Assembly: GCA_002305265.1 (NCBI GenBank)
Contig: DBQP01000007.1
Span: forward strand, 1 to 64,000
From: Prevotellaceae bacterium UBA1391
GTDB taxonomy: Bacteria; Bacteroidota; Bacteroidia; Bacteroidales; Bacteroidaceae
Length of the DNA stretch: 64,000 nt
Direction of reading: 5' to 3'
A program made the translations under genes and the position numbers. The notes under the pieces are model-generated. The model did not search any database. It was not told the DNA's origin and saw only the letters and a list, made by a program, of their open reading frames with translations. Below are positions 9,477-18,165 of this stretch, piece after piece (within the stretch, counting starts at the first letter, position 1; each line of letters begins with the position of its first letter).

Positions 9477-11690
9477 ATGACCATGACATCCATCCGAAAG
9501 TCGGCTGCGGCCGTCGTGCTGTGCTCATTGCTGGGCGGCAGCGCGGTGGCGCAGGACCGCCCCGTCTACCTCGACGCCTCGGCACCCCTCGAGCGTCGCA
9601 TCGACGATGCGCTCAGGCGCATGACGCTGCATGAGAAAATCCAGTTGCTGCACGCGCAGAGCAAGTTCACTTCGGCCGGAGTGCCGCGCCTCGGCATCCG
9701 TCAGCTCAACATGGACGACGGGCCGCACGGCGTGCGCGCGGAACTGAAATGGAACGACTGGGACTCCGCCGCGTGGACGAACGACTCCTGCGTGGCGTTT
9801 CCCTCGCTCACGTGTCTGGCCGCCACGTGGAATCCGGCCATGGGCGCGCTGTATGGCCATGTCCTCAGCGAGGAGTTCGCCTATCGGGGCAAGGACATGA
9901 TCCTGGGGCCGGGCGTGAACATCTACCGCCATCCCTTCAACGGCCGGAATTTTGAGTACATGGGCGAGGATCCCTGCCTGGCCGGCCGCATGGTCGTGCC
10001 TTACATCGAGGCGGCGCAGCGCAACGGCGTGGCCTGTTGCCTGAAGCACTTCTTCCTCAACAATCAGGAGACGGACCGCTGGGACGGCAACGTGAACGTC
10101 GACGAGCGGGCAGTGCATGAGATCTATCTGCCAGCCTTCAAGCAGGCGGTGCAGCAAGCCCACGTGTGGGCCGTGATGGGCAGCTACAACAAATGGAACG
10201 GCGTGCACTGCAGTCACAACGACTCGCTGCTGAACGGCATACTGAAGCGCGACTGGGGCTTCGACGGCGTGGTCGTGAGCGACTGGGACGCCACGCACGA
10301 TGCACGGCAGGCGGCCACAGGCGGTCTCGACCTCGAGATGGGCACTACGCGCGGCACGGCGCCGAAGGGCGAGCCCTTCACCTACAACCACAGTTTTCTG
10401 GGCGACGCCTTCGAGCGCGCGGTGCGGGAGGGCGTATGGCCCGAATCGCTCGTCGACGAGAAGGCGCGCCGCGTGCTACGCACCATCTTCCGCACGGCCA
10501 TGAATCCCGCCAAGACCATCGGGTCGATGTGCTCGGAGGAACACTACGCAGCCTGCCGCACGATGGGTGCGCAGGGCATTGTGCTGCTGAAGAACGACCG
10601 ACAGGTTCTGCCGCTGCAGGCAGGAAGATATCGCCGCATACTGGTGGTGGGCGAGAACGCCACCCGCTCGCTCACGCAGGGCGGCGGCTCGTCGGAACTG
10701 AAGACAAAATACGACGTGTCGCCGCTGGAGGCGCTGCAGCAGGAGTTTGGCGAGCGCGTCGTCTATGCGCAGGGCTACAGCAGCGGGCGCGCCCTCTACG
10801 ACCGTGTCGACGCCGTGCCCGCCGCCCTGCAGGACAGTCTGCGCCGCGCCGCACTCGCTGCCGCCCAGCAGGCCGACCTCATCATCTTTGTGGGCGGTCT
10901 CAACAAGAACCGCCAGCAGGACTGCGAGGACAGCGACCGCGAAAGCTACCATCTCTCCTTCGGACAGGACGAGCTGATTGCCGCATTGGCGCGCACGGGA
11001 CGTCCCGTGGTGGTGGCCAACTTCGGTGGCAATGCCTATGCCATGCCGTGGATCGAGCAAGTGGCCGGTGTGCTCCACTGCTGGTATTTGGGCAGCGAGG
11101 CGGGCCATGCGCTGACCGACGTGCTGACGGGACGGGTGAATCCAAGCGGACGTCTGCCGATGACGTTTGCAAAAAGGGTGGAGGACTACCCGCCGATGCA
11201 GTACGGACGAGAGGCCTATCCAGGCGTCGACAAGCAGGTCTACTATCGCGAGGGCATCTTCGTGGGCTATCGTCACTTCGTCAGCCGGAAGGTGAAGGCG
11301 CTCTTCCCCTTCGGCTACGGACTGAGCTACACGACTTTCCGTTACGGTCGGCCGCGGCTGGACCGCACGCAGCTGACAGCGGGAGGCTCCATTCGGTTGA
11401 CGGTGGACGTGACGAACACCGGCGCACGACGCGGCGAGGAGGTGGTGCAGCTCTACATCGGCGAGGACAAGCCCGTCGTGGAACGTCCGGCCCGCGAGCT
11501 GAAGGACTTTTCGAAAGTGGGCCTCGATCCCGGCGAGACGCGTACGCTGACGTTTGAGATTCGCCCCGAGATGCTGCAGTACTACTCGTCCGACCTCCAT
11601 CGATGGACGTCGACACCCGGCAGCTTCCACGCCTACGTCTCCGCATCGAGCGAGGACGTCCGAGGCGCCGTGGCCTTCGAACTGAAATAG
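9477..11690 (+). CDS. GH3 family beta-glucosidase
   Basis: Exported glycoside hydrolase family 3 enzyme, 737 aa, with a signal peptide (SAAAVVLCSLLGGSAVAQ). The (beta/alpha)8 domain contains NMDDGPHGVRAE, GPGVNIYRHPFNGRNFEY, CCLKHFFLNNQETDR and the nucleophile motif GVVVSDWDATHD (Asp269). The second alpha/beta domain (IVLLKNDRQVLPLQ, then GRLPMTFAK) and the C-terminal fibronectin-like domain (TRTLTFEIRPEMLQYY) are complete. Family activity is removal of terminal beta-linked glucose or xylose. Next to a PA14-bearing GH31 it probably trims xyloglucan fragments in the periplasm. The pair lacks adjacent susC/susD-like genes, so this is not a full polysaccharide utilisation locus. Confidence 0.93.
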   Translation: MTMTSIRKSAAAVVLCSLLGGSAVAQDRPVYLDASAPLERRIDDALRRMTLHEKIQLLHAQSKFTSAGVPRLGIRQLNMDDGPHGVRAELKWNDWDSAAWTNDSCVAFPSLTCLAATWNPAMGALYGHVLSEEFAYRGKDMILGPGVNIYRHPFNGRNFEYMGEDPCLAGRMVVPYIEAAQRNGVACCLKHFFLNNQETDRWDGNVNVDERAVHEIYLPAFKQAVQQAHVWAVMGSYNKWNGVHCSHNDSLLNGILKRDWGFDGVVVSDWDATHDARQAATGGLDLEMGTTRGTAPKGEPFTYNHSFLGDAFERAVREGVWPESLVDEKARRVLRTIFRTAMNPAKTIGSMCSEEHYAACRTMGAQGIVLLKNDRQVLPLQAGRYRRILVVGENATRSLTQGGGSSELKTKYDVSPLEALQQEFGERVVYAQGYSSGRALYDRVDAVPAALQDSLRRAALAAAQQADLIIFVGGLNKNRQQDCEDSDRESYHLSFGQDELIAALARTGRPVVVANFGGNAYAMPWIEQVAGVLHCWYLGSEAGHALTDVLTGRVNPSGRLPMTFAKRVEDYPPMQYGREAYPGVDKQVYYREGIFVGYRHFVSRKVKALFPFGYGLSYTTFRYGRPRLDRTQLTAGGSIRLTVDVTNTGARRGEEVVQLYIGEDKPVVERPARELKDFSKVGLDPGETRTLTFEIRPEMLQYYSSDLHRWTSTPGSFHAYVSASSEDVRGAVAFELK

Positions 11691-11713
11691 GACGCCTTCG
11701 TCCTTTGTCGCCT

Positions 11714-11853
11714 GACGCAGCATCCTGTGCGCAGCCATGAGCTGTGGATAGAAAAAAGGTGTCATCCTCCACTTTCAAAACGCCGTCATCGTCTTTCATG
11801 ACGCCGTCATTCATTATTGCCAGATGCGGCATCTTGTGCGCAGCCATGAGCTG
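11714..11853. repeat. 31-bp direct repeat pair with hairpin
   Basis: Two 31-bp near-identical copies lie at 11714-11744 and 11823-11853 (shared core TGTGCGCAGCCATGAGCTG), 109 bp apart. Around the second copy the sequence can fold: GCGGCATC at 11827-11834 pairs with GATGCCGC at 11861-11868, and an inner CGCAG/CTGCG stem caps it. Between the copies the word ACGCCGTCAT also occurs twice. The whole gap 11691-12459 between the GH3 gene and the acyl-CoA synthetase holds no convincing gene; besides this repeat I see only a promoter at 12188-12217 and a small TGTGCA/TGCACA hairpin near 12248-12265 in the leader. Confidence 0.65.
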
Positions 11854-12187
11854 CGGGCAGGATGCCGCTGCGCGTTGGTGGAGATGGAGCGCCAAAAGCA
11901 GACAGTGTGCAGTGCTGGGAGATGCACGCCGGCAGGCGGGCCTGATGCGCCGCGGACGCAGCATTCAGCGGGCTTGCGTGCACGTTCCGACCGGCTTTCG
12001 TGCAATGCCGGAAGTATGGAATGGCGTATTTCTCTTCATAGTGTGCAATGCTGAAAGTTGAGGAGGTGAACACTCGTTTTCACGATGCTCTGCACACGGG
12101 TTTTTGTGGGTGTGCAAAAAAAATATCAAAAACATGCACACGAAGGCAAACAGTGAGTAAATTGGTGTATATTAACGCTTTTTTAGT

Positions 12188-12217
12188 TTGCTCATGTTGG
12201 GCTTTTTTCTAAATTTG
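12188..12217 (+). promoter_or_regulatory. Promoter of acyl-CoA synthetase/kor cluster
   Basis: TTG (12188-12190), 19 bp, then TAAATTTG (12210-12217): a full Bacteroidota-type -33/-7 pair. It would give a leader of about 240 nt before the ATG at 12460. Confidence 0.65.
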
Positions 12218-12459
12218 TGCATCGGAAAAAGGGTAAAACCAACGCATGTGCAGCGCATTGCACAGACGCGAGTTTTTTGTGAAGATTGTGCTGCTTTTTC
12301 TGGTGTGCAGCGGACAAAAAGTGAAGAACGTGCTTCCAAAGCGGGGAGCGGGCGCAGGCAGAAACTGGTCCACGCTCACGACGTGAAGCATGACGGCGCA
12401 CCCAAGGCAATCATTCAAGAACGACGGAACAAAGGAACATAAGCCACGAAAAAAGATAT

Positions 12460-14133
12460 ATGCTTGAACGTTTTCTGAAACAAGCGTCCTTCAGCTCGAT
12501 GGAGGACTATCGAAAGAACCTCGAATTCATCATTCCCGAGGATTTCAACTTCGCCTACGACGTCATGGATGTGTGGGCAAAGGAAGCTCCCAACAAGCTT
12601 GCCTTGTTGTGGACCAACGACCATGACGAGGAGCGCTACTATACATTTGCCGAACTGAAGGAGGAGAGCGACCGCACGGCCGCCTATTTCACCTCGCTCG
12701 GTCTGAAGAAAGGCGATCCAGTCATGCTGATTCTCAAGCGCCGGCATCAGTTCTGGACATGCATGATCGCGCTCCACAAGATAGGGGCGATTGCGATTCC
12801 GGCCACGTTCTTGCTCACTGCCAAGGACATCATCTATCGCTGCGAGAACGCCAGCATCAAAGCTGTCGTCACATGTGGCGACGAACCCATCCTCACCCAT
12901 GTGAACGATGCGCTGCCACAGTGCTTGACGCTGCAGCACCGCATCAGCATCGGACCCATCATCCCGGAGGGTTGGGAGGATTTCGAGCAGGGCGTCGCAA
13001 AGGCCGGAAGCTGGGAAAGACCGCCCCACTTGAATAAGTCGTCGGACTACAGCATCATGTATTTCACGAGCGGAACGAGCGGTGAGCCGAAGATGGTGAT
13101 TCATGACTACACCTATGCCGTCGCGCATCTGTCGACGGCCGCCTTCTGGCACAACCTGCATGAGGACTCGCTCCACCTCACCGTGGCCGACACGGGATGG
13201 GGAAAAGCCGTCTGGGGCAAGCTCTACGGGCAGTGGATTGTGGGCGCCGCCGTCTTTGTGTACGACCACGAGCGCTTCACGCCGGCCGACATCCTGCGCA
13301 AGATGGAGAAATATAAGGTGACATCTTTCTGTGCGCCGCCCACCATCTACCGCTTCATGATTCGCGAGGACCTGAGCAAGTTCGACCTCTCGTCGCTCAA
13401 ATATTGCACGACGGCGGGAGAAGCGCTGAACGATGTCGTCTACCAGAAGTTCTATGAGGCCACGGGCATCCGCCTGATGGAAGGCTTCGGACAGACCGAG
13501 ACGACGCTGACGCTCGGCACGTTCCCCTGGATGGAGCCGAAGCCCGGTTCGATGGGCGTGCCCAACCCGCAGTACGACATCGAGCTCGTCAAACCGAACG
13601 GACAGCCCGCTATGGAGGGTGAGATCGGACAGATCGTCATCCACACGGACCGCCGCAAGCAAATCGGCCTGTTCTGCTGCTACTATCGCAACGAGCAGCT
13701 GACAAAGGAGGTTTGGCACGACGGGCTCTACTACACGGGCGACTTGGCCTACTACGACGAAGACGGCTACTTCTGGTTCGTCGGTCGCGCCGACGACGTG
13801 ATAAAGAGTTCGGGCTACCGCATTGGCCCATTCGAGGTGGAGAGTGCGCTGATGACGCATCCGGCCGTCGTCGAATGTGCCATCACGGGCGTGCCCGACG
13901 ACATCCGAGGCGAGATTGTGAAGGCAACCGTCGTGCTCGCTAAAGAATGGAAAGAGCAGGCTGGCGAGGCGCTCATCAAGGAGCTGCAGGACCATGTCAA
14001 GCATGAAACCGCACCATACAAGTACCCGCGCGTCATCGAGTTCGTGGATGAGCTGCCGAAAACCATCAGCGGTAAAATCCGACGGGTGGAAATCCGTCAG
14101 AACGACCGTGCAGCGTTGAAGGGTACCAACTAA
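12460..14133 (+). CDS. AMP-forming acyl-CoA synthetase
   Basis: Adenylate-forming acid:CoA ligase, 557 aa. It would activate a carboxylic acid with ATP and CoA in the cytosol. Motifs: phosphate loop YFTSGTSGEPKMV (about 199-211), GFGQTETTLTLG (about 344-355), YYTGDLAYYDEDGYFWFVGR, then DDVIKSSGYRIGPFEVES, and the catalytic lysine in KTISGKIRR (Lys539). The closest family in my memory is the acetyl/medium-chain acyl-CoA synthetases; chain-length specificity cannot be read. It is followed by a small TPR protein (11-bp gap) and korD-A-B-C, so it probably works with the 2-oxoacid:ferredoxin oxidoreductase on the same acyl-CoA pool, for example with branched-chain or aryl acids. This role is an inference. 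Confidence 0.92.
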   Translation: MLERFLKQASFSSMEDYRKNLEFIIPEDFNFAYDVMDVWAKEAPNKLALLWTNDHDEERYYTFAELKEESDRTAAYFTSLGLKKGDPVMLILKRRHQFWTCMIALHKIGAIAIPATFLLTAKDIIYRCENASIKAVVTCGDEPILTHVNDALPQCLTLQHRISIGPIIPEGWEDFEQGVAKAGSWERPPHLNKSSDYSIMYFTSGTSGEPKMVIHDYTYAVAHLSTAAFWHNLHEDSLHLTVADTGWGKAVWGKLYGQWIVGAAVFVYDHERFTPADILRKMEKYKVTSFCAPPTIYRFMIREDLSKFDLSSLKYCTTAGEALNDVVYQKFYEATGIRLMEGFGQTETTLTLGTFPWMEPKPGSMGVPNPQYDIELVKPNGQPAMEGEIGQIVIHTDRRKQIGLFCCYYRNEQLTKEVWHDGLYYTGDLAYYDEDGYFWFVGRADDVIKSSGYRIGPFEVESALMTHPAVVECAITGVPDDIRGEIVKATVVLAKEWKEQAGEALIKELQDHVKHETAPYKYPRVIEFVDELPKTISGKIRRVEIRQNDRAALKGTN

Positions 14134-14144
14134 AACTGGAATAG

Positions 14145-14468
14145 ATGGAACAGCCACAGCAAGAGCAACCCCAGCTGCCCGCGGCAGCTCCGCAGCAGTC
14201 GTCCGGCGACATGTCGCAGACGGGGCAGGACACGCAGCGCTTGCTGCAGGAGATTGAGGCCTGCACGCAGCGGATGGCGGAGACGCCCGACGACGATGCG
14301 CTGTATGTGGAGCGGGGACGCCTCTACTGGCAGTTGCGCGACCTCCCGCGGTGCTTTGCCGACTATGACAGCGCGGTGCGGTTGAACCCCGACAGTCCGG
14401 CGCGTCATCTCAAGACGATGGTCCGCAATGTCATGGCCTTCTATCACAAAGACGCCTACAACCCTTGA
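14145..14468 (+). CDS. Small TPR-like protein
   Basis: A 107-aa cytosolic protein with no signal or membrane segment. The first 25 residues are rich in Gln and Pro. The rest looks like one tetratricopeptide repeat (ALYVERGRLYWQLRDLPRC then FADYDSAVRLNPDSPARH), followed by a short helix. It starts 11 bp after the acyl-CoA synthetase and precedes korD, an arrangement I associate with Bacteroidales genomes. A single TPR suggests a small adaptor or assembly helper, but no function is established. Confidence 0.75.
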   Translation: MEQPQQEQPQLPAAAPQQSSGDMSQTGQDTQRLLQEIEACTQRMAETPDDDALYVERGRLYWQLRDLPRCFADYDSAVRLNPDSPARHLKTMVRNVMAFYHKDAYNP

Positions 14469-14674
14469 GCGTGGCGGCAGCGCGCTGCAGCGGCATCCGG
14501 ATGAGGCCTGCGCAACGTCCGCACGCCGTCGTCGGAACGAGGTTGAGGCGTCTGCGGGACATTACGCGTCGACGTCGTGGCGAGTTTGAGTCGCTTGCAA
14601 GGATATCGCTCGCCGTCTTCGTTACGGGTTTGAGGCGCTTGTGAGGACATCGCGCGTCGTCGTCGAGAAATCAC

Positions 14675-14728
14675 GAAGGCCTTGGTGACGCTTTGCGAAG
14701 GCCTTCTCGACGCTTCATCAAGGCCTTC
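14675..14728 (+). repeat. GAAGGCCTTC triple array, copy 2
   Basis: Units start at 14675 (last base G), 14697 (perfect) and 14719 (first base C), period exactly 22 bp. The array lies in the 455-bp gap 14469-14923 between the TPR gene and korD, 195 bp before the korD start. Nothing else is recognisable in that gap: no gene, no clear -7 element. Confidence 0.88.
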
Positions 14729-14923
14729 TTGAAAAAAGCAAAAAAATGCGGAGTAGATCCGGCCATGCGCAGGAGGACAATTCTCCGTGCGTTGGAGAAG
14801 AAATAAGGAGACACCCGTCGGAGAATGGCATGACGCTGCAGGCAAGCGGTTGCTGCATCGTGGCTCTGCTCATCCGCCGGTGTGATAATAACCATCAAAC
14901 GATACAAACACAACGAGATAATT

Positions 14924-15154
14924 ATGGCAAAGATGAAAGGCGCCATCGTGGTTGATACGGAGCGATGCAAAGGTTGCAGTCTATGCACGATTGCATGTCC
15001 TTTCAAACTCATCCGTCTATCGCCGACGGTGAACCACAAAGGTTATAATTTCGCAAATCAAATCGACCCTGAGCTCACGTGCACGGGATGCACGGCGTGC
15101 GCCGTCGTTTGCCCGGACGGCTGCATCACAGTCTACCGCACGCAGATGGCGTAG
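14924..15154 (+). CDS. korD: 2-oxoacid:ferredoxin oxidoreductase, delta (ferredoxin) subunit
   Basis: A 76-aa two-cluster [4Fe-4S] ferredoxin-like subunit. Both cluster motifs are complete: CKGCSLCTIACP near the N-terminus and CTGCTACAVVCP near the C-terminus. It passes electrons from the KorAB catalytic core to ferredoxin. I chose the ATG at 14924 (MAKMKGAIVV) because the longer frame from 14882 adds a non-family leader. It is the first gene of korD-A-B-C, with korA 134 bp downstream. Confidence 0.92.
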   Translation: MAKMKGAIVVDTERCKGCSLCTIACPFKLIRLSPTVNHKGYNFANQIDPELTCTGCTACAVVCPDGCITVYRTQMA

Positions 15155-15288
15155 AAGTCGAGGCCGGCGTAAGATGAGCCATGGCCAGTGGCCACATGCC
15201 AGAGGGCAGGCCCGATGGCTTTTGCTTGCAACGTGCGGAAGGTCCGCTTGCGCTGAACCAGATTCTGCTTACAAAAAGAAAATGAACT

Positions 15289-16383
15289 ATGAAAGGAAAT
15301 AACGAACAAGATGTAGTGCTGCTGAAGGGTAATGAAGCCATTGCCAAGGCAGCCTATCGATATGGCTACGACGCTTTCTTCGGCTATCCGATCACGCCGC
15401 AGAGCGAAGTGCTGGAGACGCTGGCGATTGACAAGCCGTGGGAGACGACCGGTATGGTGGTCCTGCAGGCGGAGAGCGAGGTCGCGTCCATCAACATGGT
15501 GTATGCGGCTGGTGCCAGTGGGAAATGTTCCATGACGTCCAGTTCGAGTCCTGGCGTTGCGCTCATGCAGGAAGGAATCAGCTTCATGGCAGGCTGCGGC
15601 ATTCCTGGACTCATCGTCAGCGTAGGCCGCGGCGGCCCAGGCCTGGGCACCATCCAGCCCGGTCAGGCGGACTACAACCAAGCCGTCTACGGCGGTGGAA
15701 ACGGAGATTACCACTGCATTGTGCTGGCGCCGGCGAGCGTTCAGGAGATGGCAGACTTCATGGGGCTGGCCAAAGAGCTCATGTTCAAGTGGCGCGCCGT
15801 GGTGATCATCCTTTCCGACGGTGCGATCGGACAGATGATGGAGAAGGTCGTGCTGCCGCCTTATCAGCCGCGCCGCACCGACGAGGAAATCCGTCAGCAG
15901 TGTCCGTGGGCCACCAACGGCCTGGGATTGCCGGGGCGGAAGTCCAACATCATGACCTCGCTGGAGATGGATGCGCCCGCCATGGAGCAGCTGAATCTGG
16001 CGATGGAGCGCAAGTACGCGCAGATTCAGCAAGAGGAAGTGCGCTGCGAATGCATTGAAACAGATGACGCCGACTATGTGGTCGTGGCCTATGGCATCAG
16101 CGCGCGCATCGCCCAAAGTGCCGTCCAGCGCCTGCGCAAGGAAGGCGTGAAGGTCGGCATGCTCCGTCCCATCACGCTCTGGCCGTTCCCCGAGCAGCAG
16201 TTGCAGCAGCTGGGCGCGCAGTGCAAGGCTATTCTCACCGTCGAGGCATCGCAAGGACAGATGGTCCGCGATGTACGCATGGCGGTGGAAGGACGTTGCC
16301 CCGTGCACTTCTACGGACGCTCCGGAGGCATGATTCCTTCGCCCACGGAGGTGTACGACAAGCTCCGGGCCATCATCCAGTGA
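15289..16383 (+). CDS. korA: 2-oxoacid:ferredoxin oxidoreductase, alpha subunit
   Basis: Alpha subunit (364 aa) of a KorA/VorB-type oxidoreductase, which decarboxylates a 2-oxoacid to acyl-CoA while reducing ferredoxin. The pyrimidine-binding domain begins with GNEAIAKAAYRYGYDAFFGYP and YPITPQSEVLETL. Later segments are SVGRGGPGLGTIQPGQADY and the domain II strand VVVAYGISARIAQSA, then VGMLRPITLWPFPEQQ. The 2-oxoglutarate and branched-chain versions are hard to tell apart by eye; the separate gamma subunit fits both. Cytosolic, part of the korD-A-B-C unit. Confidence 0.92.
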   Translation: MKGNNEQDVVLLKGNEAIAKAAYRYGYDAFFGYPITPQSEVLETLAIDKPWETTGMVVLQAESEVASINMVYAAGASGKCSMTSSSSPGVALMQEGISFMAGCGIPGLIVSVGRGGPGLGTIQPGQADYNQAVYGGGNGDYHCIVLAPASVQEMADFMGLAKELMFKWRAVVIILSDGAIGQMMEKVVLPPYQPRRTDEEIRQQCPWATNGLGLPGRKSNIMTSLEMDAPAMEQLNLAMERKYAQIQQEEVRCECIETDDADYVVVAYGISARIAQSAVQRLRKEGVKVGMLRPITLWPFPEQQLQQLGAQCKAILTVEASQGQMVRDVRMAVEGRCPVHFYGRSGGMIPSPTEVYDKLRAIIQ

Positions 16384-16501
16384 TTCTGAAACAGCGTCGT
16401 GCGGTCCGTCCGGCTGCGTGCTGACCATGCAGTCAGTGCGCCGACAGTATTTGTTGGGCAGGACCGACGACTGAATCCGACATCTTATAGAATCTGAAGC
16501 A

Positions 16502-17266
16502 ATGACAAGAGAAGATATCATCAAGCAAGAAAATAAAGTGGCAGGCCGTCCCTCCCTCATGAACGACATGCCCATGCACTACTGCCCCGGTTGCAGCCAT
16601 GGTGTCGTACACAAGATTGTGGCGGAGCTGATCGATGAGATGAACCTCCAGGATAAGACCATCGGCATTTGTCCTGTCGGCTGTGCCGTGTTCGCCTACC
16701 GCTATCTCGACATCGACTGGGTGGAGGCTGCCCACGGCCGCGCACCGGCTTGTGCATCCGCCCTCAACCGCCTCTGGCCCGAGCATCTGGTGTTCACCTA
16801 TCAGGGTGACGGCGACCTGGGTTGCATCGGTACCGCCGAGACCATCCACGCACTGAACCGTGGGGAGAACATCACCATCATCTTCATCAACAATGCCATC
16901 TACGGCATGACAGGCGGTCAGATGGCTCCCACCACGCTGATGGGCCAGAAGACGGCCACATGCCCCTACGGCAGAGAGGCCGACCTGCACGGCTATCCCC
17001 TTCACATGACCGACATCGCGGCCACGCTCGAAGGCACAGCCTACGTCTCGCGGCAAGCTGTCGACACCGTGGCACATATCCGCGCCGCCAAGCGCGCCAT
17101 CCGAAAGGCATTCGAGAACTCACTGGCCAAGAAGGGAAGCAACCTCGTCGAGATTGTGGCCACCTGTTCCAGTGGCTGGAAGCTCACGCCGGCCAAGGCG
17201 AACGAGTGGATGGCAGAGAATATGTTGCCCTACTATCCCCTTGGCGATCTCAAGGACAAGGCGTGA
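16502..17266 (+). CDS. korB: 2-oxoacid:ferredoxin oxidoreductase, beta subunit
   Basis: Beta subunit, 254 aa, which binds thiamine pyrophosphate. It shows HYCPGCSHGVVHKIVAEL near the N-terminus, CPVGCAVFAYRYLDID, and the TPP motif GDGDLGCIGTAETIHAL followed by ITIIFINNAIYGMTGGQM, all standard for the family. The C-terminal end is KLTPAKANEWMAENMLPYY. It lies 118 bp after korA and 265 bp before korC; that second gap contains no recognisable signal. Confidence 0.93.
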   Translation: MTREDIIKQENKVAGRPSLMNDMPMHYCPGCSHGVVHKIVAELIDEMNLQDKTIGICPVGCAVFAYRYLDIDWVEAAHGRAPACASALNRLWPEHLVFTYQGDGDLGCIGTAETIHALNRGENITIIFINNAIYGMTGGQMAPTTLMGQKTATCPYGREADLHGYPLHMTDIAATLEGTAYVSRQAVDTVAHIRAAKRAIRKAFENSLAKKGSNLVEIVATCSSGWKLTPAKANEWMAENMLPYYPLGDLKDKA

Positions 17267-17531
17267 CGTGCGAAGATTCCGCATCTTTGGGCTGCACCTT
17301 CGTCTCAGCAAGGGTGCGGGCAAAGTATGATGCTGGCAGCTGCGGACTGCGTGGTTTTGGCCTACATGCGGCGGCATGGCTGGCGAGACGCAGTGCGACA
17401 GAGACGCCTGTCGTCCGGAATCGTTTTAGTTGTATGACACCGAGAAGGCATCGCGCGGCCGATGCGGCGAAGCGTCCAGCGCTCCGCAGCGCCGTCCCGG
17501 CATGCCGGAACTCACAATCAATCTGAAGAAT

Positions 17532-18077
17532 ATGACCGAAGAAATCATCATATCAGGCTTTGGCGGCCAGGGCGTGCTTTCGATGGGAAAGATCATCGCC
17601 TACGCCGGCATCATGGAGGACAAGCAGGTGAGCTGGATGCCAGCTTACGGTCCGGAGCAGCGAGGCGGTACTGCCAACGTCACCGTCATTATCAGCGACG
17701 ACACCATCTGCTCGCCCATCCTCAACGAGTTCGACACCGCCATTGTGCTCAATCAGCCTTCGCTCGACCGTTTCGAGCCGCTGGTGAAGCCTGGTGGCAC
17801 CATCATCTACGACTCCTATGGCATCATTACGCCACCCCGTCGCGCAGACGTCACCGTCTACTGCATCAATGCGATGGAGGAGGCCGCGAAGATGTCGAAT
17901 GCCAAGGTTTTCAATATGCTGCTGCTCGGCGGCCTGCTGAAGGTTCGTCCCATCGCCACCGTCGACGACGTGGTGCGCGGCCTGCGCAAGGCCTTGCCTG
18001 AACGCCACCACAATCTCATTCCTATGAATGAGGAAGCCGTGCGCCGCGGTATGGACATCATCCGCAAGATGAACTGA
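17532..18077 (+). CDS. korC: 2-oxoacid:ferredoxin oxidoreductase, gamma subunit
   Basis: Gamma subunit (181 aa) with the signature EEIIISGFGGQGVLSMGK at its start, WMPAYGPEQRGGTANVTV and NALLLGGLLK-like C-terminal helices (NMLLLGGLLKVRPI). I chose the ATG at 17532 rather than the frame opening at 17430, because family members begin right before the GFGGQG motif. It completes the four-subunit enzyme with korD, korA and korB. Confidence 0.92.
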   Translation: MTEEIIISGFGGQGVLSMGKIIAYAGIMEDKQVSWMPAYGPEQRGGTANVTVIISDDTICSPILNEFDTAIVLNQPSLDRFEPLVKPGGTIIYDSYGIITPPRRADVTVYCINAMEEAAKMSNAKVFNMLLLGGLLKVRPIATVDDVVRGLRKALPERHHNLIPMNEEAVRRGMDIIRKMN

Positions 18078-18165
18078 GGCGCGGCCCCTTCCCATCTGTC
18101 GTCTTACCGTCGCCGCATGTCTTCCGCGTTGCTCGGGATATTCGGCAAAGCCATTTCCATTACGC

